From Brachypodium distachyon (Eukaryota > Streptophyta > Magnoliopsida > Poales > Poaceae), in contig NC_016135.3 of the NCBI RefSeq assembly GCF_000005505.3, positions 19,562,613-19,626,612 on the forward strand: a stretch of DNA of 64,000 nucleotides, written 5' to 3'. The first letter of the stretch is position 1; the number at the start of each line of letters is the position of its first letter. The notes under the pieces were generated by a model, which was not told the DNA's origin, ran no database searches, and was given only the letters and a program-made list of their open reading frames with translations. A program made the position numbers and the translations under genes. Below, piece by piece: positions 9,876 through 22,655 of this stretch.

Positions 9876-11328
9876 TACAGCCGTAGTGGCGGAGCCAGGG
9901 AATACGTACACGTCAGAGGGGCTCAACATAGAGTATACTCTAAAATAATGAAAAAGAAATCACGCTGGGTATGCTGCTGGATATGTTCTTTGGGACAAAA
10001 TGTCCATTTTGACGGTTTTTGAGTATGTCAGGAACCATCTTCAGTTAACTGATGTTCAGTTCTGCAGTTAGAAGTGTTGATGTCAGAACTTAAGCCGAAG
10101 CGGTATCACCGGATCTGGAGCGTCAAGAAGTATCCAACGGCTGGGTTCGAATTACCCTTTGAAGAACTACTGTTGGCGTTACCTTTTGCTGCTTTACTTT
10201 TACTCTGTTTCCTTTTCACTGCTTTCCCCGGCTATTTAAGCCCCGTAACGAGATGGAGCTCGGGATTATCGAAATCTGTATGAGCCCGGCCTAGCCACGC
10301 TAGTGTGCTAAGCATAAATCCCAAACTACCAAAAACACTGCAATATCCCCAATTGATGTTCTGTATCGCTATTGTTCTTGCTCTCGGTTAGTTCAGCGCT
10401 TGACAGGGTATTCTAGGCCTCCCTTGATACGTTGTTGGAGATGATTCTAACCTTGCTTCTAGCTAAAAATATCCGGTTGACATTTTTTTTTTGCGCGAGG
10501 CACACAGGCCTGAATGCACATCACGCGAGTCGCTAGAGTGTAAAACAAGCTGAAATTAACACACATCACCAATTCAGCAGTACTGTGGGGCTCCACGCGT
10601 TGGATCGATAGCGAGAACGGAGTCCGTTCCTTTCTCCGGACTTGTCGATGACCGGCCGGACCCGGGCGCATGCACCGCCATGCCGACAGGGCACAACCGA
10701 CCAAAGACAGAGGATCTCGATCGAGGTTGCCATGTCCCGGTCCGCGTGCTTTATGCTACGCGAGCATTGTGGGTTCATGCATGCACCTGGCCGGGTGTCG
10801 CAAGTTCGTGCTACGGAGGCGAGCTTGAAACCCCTGGGGAAACACCGCGGGCCGAGAGCTCTGTGCTCCACGGAAACGGGCGGAACGAACCAACATGCAG
10901 TGCACCCCTGCACCTCGCCCTGTCCCTCTGCACTTCTGCAGCAAGCATTTTGTAACATCTGCCGTGGGTCTCCATCCGTGTACAGGCCATGTATAATGGT
11001 TGACGAGACAATTTTCAAACCATCTAGAAAAAAAATAACAAAACATGTTATACAATATGCTTAGTATCACATCTTCCAATTAATGTTTAGATACATAAAA
11101 TTAATTAATTAAATGTTAAGAAAATGTGAAATATAACACAATGAGGAATTTGTTTTTTTTTTGGTTTATTCTTTTTACGAAGAGGTTATCTCTTAGCTAA
11201 GAGAATACTTATGTGTTTCTTCGTTCCTCTTTATATTCCACTTATCATATGTGGCATCGCTAAAAAAAGGCTGAAGTTACCCAATTATACACGCCCTAAG
11301 AATGCATAATTCTTAATTTTAGATGCCA
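9876..11328. other. Intergenic, no gene seen
   Basis: No supported gene. A GC-rich patch at about 10570-10960 leaves frames open on both strands, but none shows a domain, splice logic or family resemblance. Confidence 0.5.
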
Positions 11329-11558
11329 CTGCCTTCGTTGCTGAATATAAAAAGTCATAACTTTGTCGTAAATCAAACTTACTAGACAAATTTATAAAAA
11401 AATCAACATCTAAAATATAAAATATATATCATGCTAGATCTAATAAAACTAATTTAGAGTCATAGATTTTGGTAGAATTTTCTATAAACTTTTATCAAGG
11501 TTTTAAAAGTTTGACTTAGGACAAAGATATGACTTCTTACATTTAATAACAAAGAGAG
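11329..11558. mobile_element. Stowaway-like MITE, 230 bp
   Basis: About 50 bp at each end form an inverted repeat: left GAATATAAAAAGTCATAACT, right (inverted) TTAAATGTAAGAAGTCATAT, both continuing into TTTGTC and CAAACTT. TA follows the right end; the left end is eroded. No coding capacity. Confidence 0.6.
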
Positions 11559-12622
11559 TATAAGCATACTTGTTTCAAACTAAATAATTGTGCGCTAGTA
11601 GTATATATGCAAGAGAGACTAGTCACAACTAGCGAGAGAGCGATGGCATCGAAATGAGGAGAGGAACGAGGCAAAGCAGAAAGACGAGGAGTCGGATGTT
11701 TTTTTAAGGCAAAGCCTTAGTTCATTAATTATGGGGCGTATAAAATACATTAGGCATAAAGAGGCATCGTAGAGATAATACAAGTGATACTCTCATGGCA
11801 ATATCACTCCCAAGTGTCAAGCACCTGAAGATGCCCATAGAAATACATGAGGAGATGGATATTACATCTTATGATGGTGGAATTGGTCGCATGCATCTCG
11901 CTCGGCTGACAGCTAGCACTGGCCTATAAAGTATATTGTTTGACAGAGCAGTCTATCCATGAGGATATCCGCAAAGGTCGACTCATAATTGACTCTTATT
12001 TATAATTTGTTGACGTTGGGAAAATAGAAATAGGAGAGAGAAAGAAGAGAACTCTTGATGAAGAGTGGTCAAGCTTTTTACCATTGTACATCATCACTTT
12101 CAGTGTTAACATATCATTTAAAGTCAACTTAAAGACACAACCCATTGTATTCATATTCTTATTTTAACGTGTTGACTCTAGATGAGAGAGTTTATACTGA
12201 CTCTACTTTTATGTGTGGCCTTAGAACTTTGAAGTAAGGAGTATATCTTATGTATTGTTATAGGTAAAGATTTTGTTAACAAAACGGGTTTATCTTTCTT
12301 GTTCTCACTGTGCCATGGATAAAGGACAACTTAAACGGCTAAAGGTTACGAGTCGTTTTAACTTATCAGTGTCCGTGCGAGCCGATGAGTTCCACACACT
12401 GACCCAACCCGGGGGGACAAGGGTATAGGAGTGGCCAGACCTCAAATGGTGGCGTGACAGCCCGCTTCCACGAGCGCTGCAGCATTGCGACTCGATCTGC
12501 AACCGGTGACCGTTAGCGGGAATGGGGAAGGTTTCACTGTCTGTCATGCATTACCTTTTAGGGCATAATAACCCTGGTTCAAGTAAAGCATTCAGATGCT
12601 TTTGTTACTTGATAAAGGAGGA
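11559..12622. other. Intergenic, no gene seen
   Basis: Mostly AT-rich sequence with no gene, repeat end or promoter that I can support. The right boundary is the target duplication of the hAT element. Confidence 0.4.
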
Positions 12623-12630
12623 AATCAAAG

Positions 12631-15600
12631 CATGGGCGGAGCCACCGTGCGGGCACTTAGGGCACGTGTCCGGGCTCGCCGGCGCCGGCCTTCGGAGCTC
12701 AGACGAGCAGCTATGGCCGATCGGCCGTCTCCAGATCGAGAGTGCCCCTGAGAACGAAGCCACGATCTGTTTCTTCTGGGCCCAAACGTTATTTCCTTCC
12801 CTCCCTCCGACCGGGCCTCTTGGTTTTTCTGGGCCGTGTCTAGCCTGGGCTTGGCCTAGTCGGTCTCCACTCAGCCCAAGCGTTGATCGATCTGCCCCGG
12901 TTTCGTCTCCCTGACTCCTCGATCGATGAGTTCTGCTGCGTCTCTTCGTCTGCACGAGAAAAAGCTTCGTCTCCCTGACTCCTCGCTAGGGCTTCCTCTG
13001 CCAAAACCCCAATGCCCAGATCAAAAATCCCCACACCACTCTGCTAGCTAGGGAAGTAAGTACCTACGGGAATCGGGCTCCGGCGAGCCGCGAGGGCAGA
13101 TGGCGGGCGGCTCAGGCCGGGCAGCACCTCAGGTGGCCGGCGGCAGGGATTGCAAACGCCCACGCGGAAATGGGAATTCTGGTGGGACTTCAACTCCGGA
13201 AGCGAGCAGCAGCCGGCCAAGAGGAGGCGTCAGACAACTTGGTTTGCTAATTTTCACCCTCCCTCTTCTAATATGAGTGATTGATAGATTGAGAGTTTGA
13301 TACATTGAGATTGACAATCGACAGTAACTTGTTCATATTTTTGTTGGCTTGAATGGTTTATCTCAAATTAGGATTTTTGTTTTTTTTTCAGAATTGGGAC
13401 AATTTTTGGTTGATAGGAGAACCCAACCGCAAGTGCAGCCACAAGACGGAGATGAAGAAGAGAACATGAGTAGTGATGAAGATGATGATATGTTCAACCC
13501 GGATGAAATTGAATCCGATCCTGCTCTTCGGATACAAATAGAAGATTATCATTCGGATGTTCAAGACCGAGTAAGAAGAGCTTACCTTTTGAAAGGTCCA
13601 ACCCAACCAAATCTGCCGCATTTTGAGCGGACAAATTTTGGAAGTAAGACAAGGGCATTTTCTAAAACTTGGTATAAGAAGTATGATTGGATAGAATATA
13701 GCAAGGATCGCAATGTTGCATTTTGTTTCTATTGCTTTCTTTTGGATTGGAAGCATGCTTATAAGGCATTGCCCGGTCATGTTGGTGGTGTAGGTAGTGC
13801 ACACAACAAGGCAAGGCTGCATTGTGATGATTTTCGTAATCAAAATCAAAGTGTGTCTACTAACCTTGCTAGGGCAACCGAAGAATCCAAACAACTATAT
13901 AAAAGCCGTTTGCATTCTTCTCTTGGGTGTGCAAGGTATCTAATTTTTCAAGGCTTGTCTTTTCGTGGCCATGATGAATCTTCCACTTCATTGAACAAGG
14001 GTAACTTTCTTGAGATGATTGATTGGCACAAAATCAATGACGAGAAAGTGAGAGATGCTTTTGACCGTGCCGGAAGGAATTGCAAGATGCTATCTCCAGA
14101 AATTCAAAAGGATCTTTCAAAGTGTTGCACACAAGAGGTCACCGAAGTGATCATGAGAGAGATTGGTGATAGAAAATTCTCCGTGCTTATTGACGAGTCA
14201 CGTGATATATCGGTGAAAGAGCAAATGGCAGTAATGTTGAGGTTAGTACTTAGTAGCAGTTCATTATTCTATATACCAATTGTTGCATGGTTGTTTCATT
14301 TTTTTTTAAACCTTATTGGAATTGTGGTTGTAGGTATGTGAGCAGCAAAGGAAAGGTTGTGGAGCGGTTTCTTTCTCTCTATCATGTCAAAGAAACTACA
14401 TCAATGACACTAAAGGAAGCTCTTGATGCCATACTTGACCATTACAACTTTACCATACATAGGCTTCGGGGGCAAGAATATGATGGGGCTTCAAATATGA
14501 GAGGTGAATTTAATGGTTTGCAAAGAAAGATTCTTGATGAAAACCCTTATGCTTTATACGTCCATTGCTTTTCCCATCGTTTGCAATTGGTAGTTGTCTC
14601 AGTTGCTAGCTGCTGCTCATCCTTCATGATTTGTTTGAGTATGTCTCTTTGATTGTGACCATAACAAGTGCATCTTGCAAGAGGAGGGATATATTGACAG
14701 AGCAAACTCATCAAAATATTTTAGATGAGCTCGAGAAAGGTGAGATATTTAGTGGAAGGGGTTTGAATCAACAAACAAATCTAGTTAGACCCGGGGATAC
14801 TAGATGGGGTTCACATTATACAACTTTGCTTCGGTTGAGTCAAATGTGAAAATCAGTAATATTCGTACTACGTGAGGTCAATGATGAAAGGCGCGGACCA
14901 TCTCAAGCTGCAGGTTTGATAGAACTAATGGAGAGCTTCAAATTTGCTTTCGTCTTGCATCTTATGATAAAGTTGTTAGCTATCACAAATGAGTTTTCAC
15001 AAGTGCTACAAATAAAAGATATCAATATTGTTAATGCCATAGAACTAGTTCATGATCTCAAAGCCCGGTTGGCCTCTATGAGAAAAGGTGGTTGGGAGGG
15101 CTTTTTCGATGAAGTTCAACACTTTTGTCAAGCCAAAGGTATTCCGGTTCCCAATATGGAAGAAAGAATACCGGTTCGGGGTCGTTCGAGGCTTGATGGG
15201 ATGACTTACACGAATCTTCATTTTTATCGAGTTGAGATCTTCTATGTTGCCATTGATAAGATATGCACGGAGATGAATCATCGCTTAAATGAAGAATTTT
15301 CGGAGATAATAGTGAGCTTCTCATGCCTTACTCCAAAGAATTCCTTCTCTATGTTTGATGTTGACAAGCTTGCTAGCCTAGCTGAAATTTACCGTACTGA
15401 TTTCTCTAATGATGATCGTACAACTATTAGAGATCAACTTGAGACTTACATTCTTCATGTAAGAAGGCATGCTGCATTCTCTTCATTGACTGATCTTGAA
15501 AGTTTGGCTATAAAGATGGTAGAAACCGAGAATCATTTGGTTTTCCCATTGGTCTACAAACTGATTGAGTTGGCTTTATTATTGCTGGTATCAACGGCAT

Positions 15601-16170
15601 CGGTTGAAAGGGCTTTCTCGGCTATGAAGATTATCAAGTCTAAATTGCACAGCAGGATGGCTAATGAGTGGTTCAATGATTTGATGATATGTTACACCGA
15701 GCGAGAAATTTTTAAACAACTAGATGATGACCTTATCGTTAAGTGATTTCAAGCCATGAGGTTTCGTAGAGGACTTTTGCCAAGGCCTAGTTAGCATCTC
15801 ATGGGTAAGTTTTATTTTATTAATTCCAATGTATTTAATACTTCATATTTGGATACGATGTTTTACTAATCCATTTTTTTCTCTAGATTCTCTCATGGCC
15901 TCGTTGATGTGCGGTTGATTTTGGACTTTTGTTGTCGACTTGGAAGTTGATGGTGGATTGTTAGCTAGCGGCTTGTTTGTTATCACATTTTGCGTTTATG
16001 ACTATTAATATGATCTAATTGGCACTGTCGTGCAATTTTGTTTGTCGAAATGTCAACATTACCACTTATATTTTCGTACTATGAACTGTTAGTTGGGATT
16101 GGTAAACTATGAAATTTTGGTTTAACTTGTGTTGTGCTCAGTGTCTGCCAAATCACTGGCTCCGCCTATG
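12631..16170 (+). mobile_element. Complete hAT transposon, 3.54 kb, perfect 8-bp TSD
   Basis: The left end CATGGGCGGAGCCA and the inverted right end CATAGGCGGAGCCA are terminal inverted repeats. The 8-bp sequence AATCAAAG lies directly outside both ends (12623-12630 and 16171-16178), matching the 8-bp duplication made by hAT transposases. The interior holds one interrupted transposase gene (13100-15746) with a zf-TTF/DUF4371/hAT-dimer layout. The duplications are still identical and the gene has few lesions, so the insertion is probably fairly recent. Confidence 0.9.
13100..15746 (+). pseudogene. hAT transposase (zf-TTF / DUF4371 / hAT-dimer), disabled
   Basis: Exon 1 is 13100-13241 (MAGGSGRAAPQ...), exon 2 is 13392-14241, exon 3 starts at 14334; both introns keep frame. 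Domains in order: an acidic segment, a TTF-type zinc finger (CFYCF... with a later HCDDF), a DUF4371/RNase H-like region with the conserved Asp in SVLIDESRDIS and EYDGASNMRGE, and a C-terminal hAT dimerisation region (STASVERAFSAMKIIKSKL). Relatives are annotated as zinc finger MYM-type protein 1-like. Two lesions are seen: a frameshift near 14622, where HDLFEYVS continues in another frame, and TGA for an expected Trp at 14847-14849 (LLRLSQM then stop). The rest is open to 15746. It cannot make full-length transposase as it stands. Confidence 0.85.
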
Positions 16171-16178
16171 AATCAAAG

Positions 16179-17940
16179 TGAGAGTTTAAAACAGAACAGC
16201 TTCACGATTTATCACTGCTGAGGAAAGCAGTTGTAAGACCGAAAAGTTACTCCAAGTAGAGAAGCTGCAAGAGTGCCGATGTAAGAATTGAAGCCGTTTT
16301 CGAGCCCTGACAGCGATATGTAGTTTCCACTGGCTGAATCTGTGAACAGTAGCCTGTCAAAAAAATCTATGAACAGTGATGTGCCGGTCGACTTCAGATT
16401 TTTTTTCTATCTCTCTCACATTTCACTACAAAATTGATGGATAATGCCCCAGATATTATTTTCTTGGATCACTACTGACGAATCATGCATGACCCATGAC
16501 TCAATTTTTGGGTGCTGTGTCTAGAAGTATCTAGACATCTAGCTATTCCCATAGATTTTTCTTTGGAATACTTCGCAATGCATGGTACCAAAATGTAAGA
16601 ATGCTAAGGTGCCAGTTGTTGTTGTTTGGTTGCGTTGCAGGCTAGCTTGAGAACATAAAGTACAGGCATGGCGGCGCGTACGTACACAGATCTTTTCAGC
16701 GGTGCAACATGCCGTGTTTGCAAATGTGCTGCTTCCAGCTCCTTCTGCCTTGGTAAAGAAGTTGGCCCCTAAAATATACGACGACGCCTACGCGTGATCC
16801 CACTGTGGTTGGTTGTCAGTGTGTGAAGCCGTTGAATTGCTCGACAACGCAGTTGAAGCAGGAGTATAAAACTTGCACCAATCAAGGACTGCCAGAATAC
16901 AAAAATCTTGCACAACGTTTGGCACAAGAAAAGCTGTCTGCTCTTGCTCTGTGCTCTAGCCAACATTCAAAAACCGGCGACTAAACTGTCAATTCGGTGA
17001 CCGATGGTCAATCATTCAACACAAGTTGTACTCTGATTGTGTATTAAAATTCTGTCAGAAAAGCATGTCTCTGACTGAGGTAACTGAATTTTAATTCTGG
17101 GCTGCTCCTGCAGTCCTGTTACTCACATGTGCACTTGCCCAGCTATGTACTCGTGCCTTTTGTGAGTCTCAGAACAAGCCCTGTCGGCGTGCCCCACGAC
17201 CACAAGGACGCACTGCTGAAAACTGAATTGCAGGAAGCGACAGATCATGGCGTACGACCTTGTCCCTGCTGCTGCAAAAGCAAAGTACTCCGGGTCTTGT
17301 TTCTTTGCCTAACCATATTGGCCTGTAGGCTGTACCTAGCTTTCTCTCCGAGTGAGGTAAACAGAGAGATGATATAGTAGTAACTTAACTTAACTGTGAT
17401 GCTAACAATGGTGCTGCAGTATGATCCCAGTCACGAGAGGCAGCCAGCTACTGCTATCACGTAGGAGTGTACATACGAGTCACATGGAGATCGATCTCCA
17501 CACATTGGGAGCAATAACTGCAACGTGGTGTTGTATGATCTTCACATCACAGCTACTAACAACATTAGAAATTTGGACCTTCCTACCGCATCAGCATGCA
17601 TGCACCGGGCCAGAACCTTTCACTCCCCGATCCTCTCGCACTTTCTGCATTTAAATCGACCCCTCTCAAGTGGCCCGGTCAAAGACAAAGCCCCCATCAC
17701 TTACTTCGCCCCACCCCCACAGGACGCCCCCAAGTGTCGCTCGGTCCTAGTCTCAAAAATATCACACTCCCGCCCCTGGAAACGGCTAGCGAGCTCCACC
17801 CCACCGTATCGATCGTAAAGGCGGCCGCCCATGCAAAAAGCTGGCGTGCGATCGATCGGTCGAGTACATGCCCGATTGCCCGTCCACCAGCTCTTCCCCC
17901 ACTGGGCAACCACTAGCAAGCAATCCCCCCCCCGCGCGCT
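16179..17940. other. Intergenic, upstream region of the GA 2-oxidase gene
   Basis: No coding gene is supported. ORFs around 17525-17919 are open on both strands because of base composition and show no family resemblance. The last few hundred bases probably include the GA2ox6 promoter. Confidence 0.4.
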
Positions 17941-17941
17941 G

Positions 17942-17950
17942 CTATATATA
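17942..17950 (+). promoter_or_regulatory. TATA box of the GA2ox6-like gene
   Basis: CTATATATAG about 200 bp upstream of the ATG at 18151. This would place transcription start near 17975 and give a 5' UTR of about 175 bp without an intron. Confidence 0.55.
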
Positions 17951-18150
17951 GTCCTCGCATCCGAGATCTTTCGACAGAATTGAAGAGCTAGCGCCGCGAT
18001 TTGCCATAGCCAGCAGTGGCCCAGCTAGAGCTACCTCGCTACTCCTTCCTACTAGTGTGCAGTGTGTCTGTCTGTGTGCGTGACACGACGACTGGTCCTC
18101 CATCGATCACAAACTACACTGCACTTACGTGTCCATCCATCTCCCCAACC

Positions 18151-20369
18151 ATGCCGGCCTTGTTCGCCGATGGCGCCACCAGCGATCCGCCTCTGGCGGA
18201 CAGCTACCGCGCGCTCCTCCGCAGCGGCGGCATTGCGCATCCGCCGGAGGAGAGCTTATCACCCGTGCTGGAGCGCGACCTGCCCATGATCGACATCGAG
18301 TGCCTCATCACCACGGGCGGCGAAGGTGGCGCGAGCTCGATGAGGAAGAAGAAGGCGTGCGCGGACGCCATGGCGCGCGCGGCGTCGGAGTGGGGCTTCT
18401 TCCAGGTGACGAACCACGGCGTGGGGAAGGAGCTGCTGGAGGAGATGAGGAAGGAGCAGGCGAGGCTGTTCCGGCTGCCGTTCGAGACCAAGCGCAAGGC
18501 CGGGCTCCTCAACGGCTCCTACCGCTGGGGAAACCCGACGGCGACGTCGCTCCGGCAGCTCTCGTGGTCCGAGGCCTTCCACGTCCCGCTCGCCAGCATC
18601 TCCGGGAGGGACTGCGACTACGGAAAGCTCAGCTCACTCAGGTACGTAAAACAAAGCATGCCTTGATGCACCAGCCATATGAATGCATGTCTCTGTGTTT
18701 GCTTCGTTCTGTCACACAAACACATTTAGCCCAAGGGTCCCCACCGCTCCAGTAGTCACGCATCAATGTACGTGTACTGATCTTGCGTAGTTGCACAAAG
18801 CAGTAGGACTACTTTATAATTATGTGTAGCTAGCATTCTTTTAGACTTTCATACTACACTGCTTATGTCGATCTGCGTCCCCGATCGAGTAACTTATTGG
18901 GTTCTCTAGGACACTCGTCGAACTTACACTAATCAACTCTGCTATGATCGAGAGCAAAATTAGTAAATCAAATTTCTGATCGATCGCTATATATGTATTC
19001 GTTCCCTGTCGGCACTGGAAGCATGAGGCGCGCGGCACACTTTCTCTAGACTGGAAGCATGAGGCGCGCGGCACACTTTCCTGTCAACTTCCTCAATTCC
19101 GCTCGTTTTGAGTCTGCGAGTGACGATATCATGTGTGCGGTTGCATAGGTGCCCACGAAACATGGGGGGGTTTTCAGTACACTAACCGAATTTAACGCCT
19201 TCGTGTCCATCGAACCAGCCTACCAGCCCCATCGGCCATCACCTCGATCCCGCGCCCACGACCCGAATATTATAATTGTGTGTTGGATATACATACATGC
19301 CGGCGCACGGGTACCCTTCCATGTACAGTGACAGAAAGAGAAACATCGATCGCAATTCGCAAGCATACACAATGAACCTAAGCAGCACGCGCACGTGTAT
19401 ATATACCGGTAGAGTACTGCGTACGTATCATTCTACTATGCTAGTGTACTACTGTTTTCTTACTACGGTCACAGGGAAGAATTTTTACCACCAGTAGATT
19501 TTTATTTCCCTCCATAATGGCGGCTACATGAGCAGTAGCTTCAGAAAACTGTGTTATTTTTTTTAAATACAAAATTAAACTGTGTTATTGTAAACGTGAC
19601 TTTTATCTGCGGGCCAGAAAAATCATAACTAATATTTCCTCCGATTCGTAATAAGTGTCGCTGATCGATGGTCGACGTGCAGGGGCGTGATGCAGGAGGT
19701 GGCGGACGCGATGTCGCGGGTGGCGGACGCGGTGGCCGGAGCGCTGGCGGAGAAGCTGGGGCAGGAGGCCGGGTCGGCGTTGTTCCCCGCGGGGTGCGAC
19801 GGGACGACGTGCTTCCTGCGGCTCAACAGGTACCCGGCGTGCCCGTTCGCGCCGGACACGTTCGGCCTGGTGCCGCACACGGACAGCGACTTCCTCACCA
19901 TCCTCTGCCAGGACCAGGTCGGGGGCCTACAGCTCATGAAGGATTCCCGCTGGGTCGCCGTGAAGCCCCACCCCGATGCCCTCATTGTCAACATCGGCGA
20001 TCTGTTTCAGGTTAACTAACTAAACACTTACCCCGCCGCTTTAATCAGACACTCCTATTTCGTGTCTGGATCGAGGCTTTTCTTTAATTTTGGTTCCCCC
20101 GTATGTTCTAGGCGTGGAGCAACAACAGGTACAAGAGCGTGGAGCACAAAGTGGTGGCCAACGCCAAGGCGGAGCGCTTCTCCGTCGCCTACTTCCTGTG
20201 CCCGTCCTACGACGCGCCCGTCGGCACTTGCGGCGAGCCGTCGCCGTATAGGTCCTTCACCTTCGGGGAGTACAGGAGGAAAGTGCAGGACGATGTCAAG
20301 AGGACCGGCAAAAAGATTGGTCTCCCCAACTTTCTCAAACATCCTCCCATAGTCGACGGCCTCAAATGA
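18151..20369 (+). CDS. GA2ox6: Gibberellin 2-beta-dioxygenase, GA2ox6 type
   Basis: Three exons, 18151-18641, 19683-20010 and 20112-20369, give 358 aa, the same length as rice GA2ox6. The protein is a 2-oxoglutarate/Fe(II) dioxygenase: an N-terminal DIOX_N region with WGFFQVTNHGVG, iron ligands His and Asp in VPHTDSDFLT and His in YKSVEHKVVAN, and the 2-oxoglutarate-binding Arg in RFSVAYFL. It should inactivate gibberellins by 2-beta-hydroxylation. Rice GA2ox6 with GA2ox5 and GA2ox9 belongs to the class acting on C20 gibberellins; the close match (NGSYRWGNPTATSLRQLSWS) places this gene there by family knowledge. Both junctions keep frame and all catalytic residues are present. Intron 1 is about 1 kb and holds a short tandem duplication. 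Expected place of action is the cytosol. Confidence 0.93.
19014..19082. repeat. Tandem duplication in GA2ox6 intron 1
   Basis: The 29-bp motif CTGGAAGCATGAGGCGCGCG + GCACACTTT occurs twice head to tail, about 35 bp apart. The copies are identical over the motif, so the event is recent or conserved. No function is evident. Confidence 0.8.
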
Positions 20370-20712
20370 TCAAGATTCCAGAGCAATCGTTCTCTGTTCT
20401 CAACGTAGAAGCGTGTGCCCGCTGTTTGGACTTGGAGGAAATTCTCTCCTTTTCTTCTTTTATTTTTTCTTCATTTCATTTCTTTTGGACCCTTTTCCGC
20501 CTAGGCGTAGGTACTATACACGAGATAATGATGTAGGCACTTATTATCATCAAATACGGCCTTTTCTTTTAGAAAATCAATCAAATATTACTATTTTTTG
20601 CTGTATTTCATTACTTAAGCGGAAGAGTACAAAAGGCCTCATAAAGAGGAGAATACAGAGGGGGCACATGGGCAAACCGCTATGCGGACAAAACAGCAAA
20701 GACAAGCAAATA

Positions 20713-22655
20713 TCTATAAACTCTGTAAAGTTATAAAGTTGAACCCCACTAAGTGCAGTTAATTTAACAAACTAAACATGCAGTCTATCCACATCAGCAT
20801 TCTCTCGAAAAAAATCACGTCAGCATTTGTATCTAATTTTTAATTTCTAAACCACGTCACCCCTTTTCTAACAGGTTTTTCACCCATACAACGTCGTCCC
20901 GGACTCCCGTTCCAGCACGAGGTTTCGCTAGAATCACGAATCTACCAAGTTCATAGCCCACCCAAGAAATCTGGCCCAAGTTTTCAGCCCACCACGTTCA
21001 ACAGACCGTTCTCATGGGCCTTCCAGCACGTACCTTTTATTCTCCCAGACGTTGCCGTTTCCTCTTCTTCTCTACCGAACGTTCATTTACTTCCCACATT
21101 CATCGGCAGCATCTAACCCGTCGCCACGCCGGATGCTCTCCCGAACTGACGAAGGGAGTTGATCAGTCGTGCTCCACTGTTCCCTTCAAAGGCCTGCCCC
21201 CTCCTCCTCTGTCACTGCCCCGTCCCTAGGGTTCGCCCGCCTCGCCTGCGCCGTCGCAGTGATGCCCCAGCCTCAGCCCGGCGTCGCCTCAATAGGCGAC
21301 GTGGGGCACCATCCCGTCGTCCATGCCGCCGCTGCAGCACTGTGTGCCCCCTCAGCAGCACCAGGCGCCTCACTTGCCGTAGATGTGGGACCAGGTGCCT
21401 CCGCCCCAGCAGGCCGCTGCGTACGGGCAGGTGCATGTCCGCCTCCCCAGGCCGCCTTCTGCGGTGCGCCGGCGGCCCCTGCACCGGCAATGGCGTCGAG
21501 GAGGCAAATGGTGATGATGACAAGCCGCCATTAACACCATCGTTTATATGAGCACCTGGTGAGTTTCCGCAGTCCTCGACTCGATTTTACACGCTAGAGG
21601 GGTTTCTGATATAAGTGATGGTGTTCCTGGTGGATAGGCTGCAATTTCAGTGTGTTTGATGCAATCATCAATCAGCCCAATATTATTGCTGTTGGGGTTA
21701 GGCATGTTTGATGCAATTTTACTATCGTGCCTAGGATTAGCAGGATTCACACGTTCAAGCTTCAACAATGTTGTGCTCCATTTATTTCTACTGCAGGTCT
21801 GTGTAGGCTGTAGCTTCTTGACTCTTATGCTTGGTGTTTCCATCAATACACAAGACCAATATTTTTTCGTTGCTGCTACTCATATGTTGCAGGAGATATG
21901 GACTACAAACACGAGAACATCACATGTTCATGTATCATTTTTAATGTATTTCAGAAATTGAGGTTAGTACCTTCAATTTCATCTGTTCTTTTTCTTCGCA
22001 AAAAAAATTCATTTGTTCTTTTCACTGAAACTTATATTCTTTCCATCTTCGTTACTCTGATTCAGCTTAGCATAGTTGAGAATGTTTTAAAAAACATTTG
22101 ACGGAAAAGAAAATTTAAATTTCAGAAAGCTAAAACATTGAAATTTTGCGGCATATTTTTTTAGCAGTCGAACATTGCTTCATATTTGGGGTCCTGCTAA
22201 TTTTCTATCTTGCAGATGTAAATGTGCAGATAATGATATTCCCATGTGAGTAAATTTTCTAATTTGACACTTATTAGCTGACTTTTTACCATAAATGATT
22301 GCCAATGTCTTGGGCTGCAATAAGTTTCTGAACTGTGGTCTCTACTGTGTGAGAGCAAAAATCAAGTTGTCACACCCATGACCAAAGAAGAAAGCTACAC
22401 GCGAGTTAAGCTGGTGATGATGTGCATACCATAATCTCATGACAAATGAAATTTGGAGTTCAAACATATATCCGAAGGACGGCTAAAGTTTATGTGAACA
22501 TGTTCCAACGAAGGATTTCATTTCCATTCTGAATTGTAAGCATTCATAGGTTTCAAACCCACTACACGGCAATACTAAATTTATGTTAGAGTGTCATGCA
22601 ATGGACTTTCTTTTAACCATGCTTTTCCGCAGCAACGCGCGGGGAATTCATCTAG
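20713..22655 (+). mobile_element. Candidate non-autonomous Helitron, 1.94 kb
   Basis: The right end has the Helitron layout: a short GC hairpin-like stretch (CCGCAGCAACGCGCGG), about 10 bp, then CTAG followed by host T. A matching left end begins TCTATAAACTCTGTAAAG directly after host A, so insertion would be between A and T with no duplication, as Helitrons do. No Rep/helicase gene is present. The interior carries a GC-rich fragment resembling the 5' part of an RBP45/47 gene. The right end is better supported than the left. Confidence 0.6.
21237..21530 (+). pseudogene. Fragment of RBP45/47-like RNA-binding protein gene
   Basis: Translated in pieces, this GC-rich stretch gives MPQPQPGVAS, then in another frame ATWGTIPSSMPPLQ, PPQQHQAPHLP, stop, and MWDQVPPPQQAAAYGQVH. 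This order of Pro/Gln-rich segments resembles the N-terminal region of grass RBP45/47-type oligouridylate-binding proteins ahead of their first RRM. A frameshift and at least two stops (TAG) break it, and no RRM follows. Most likely a host gene fragment captured by the surrounding Helitron. Confidence 0.55.

Noticed and set aside
10566..11018. ORFs on both strands in a GC-rich patch
   Set aside because: Frames are open on both strands with no homology, no splice logic and no promoter, as expected from composition.
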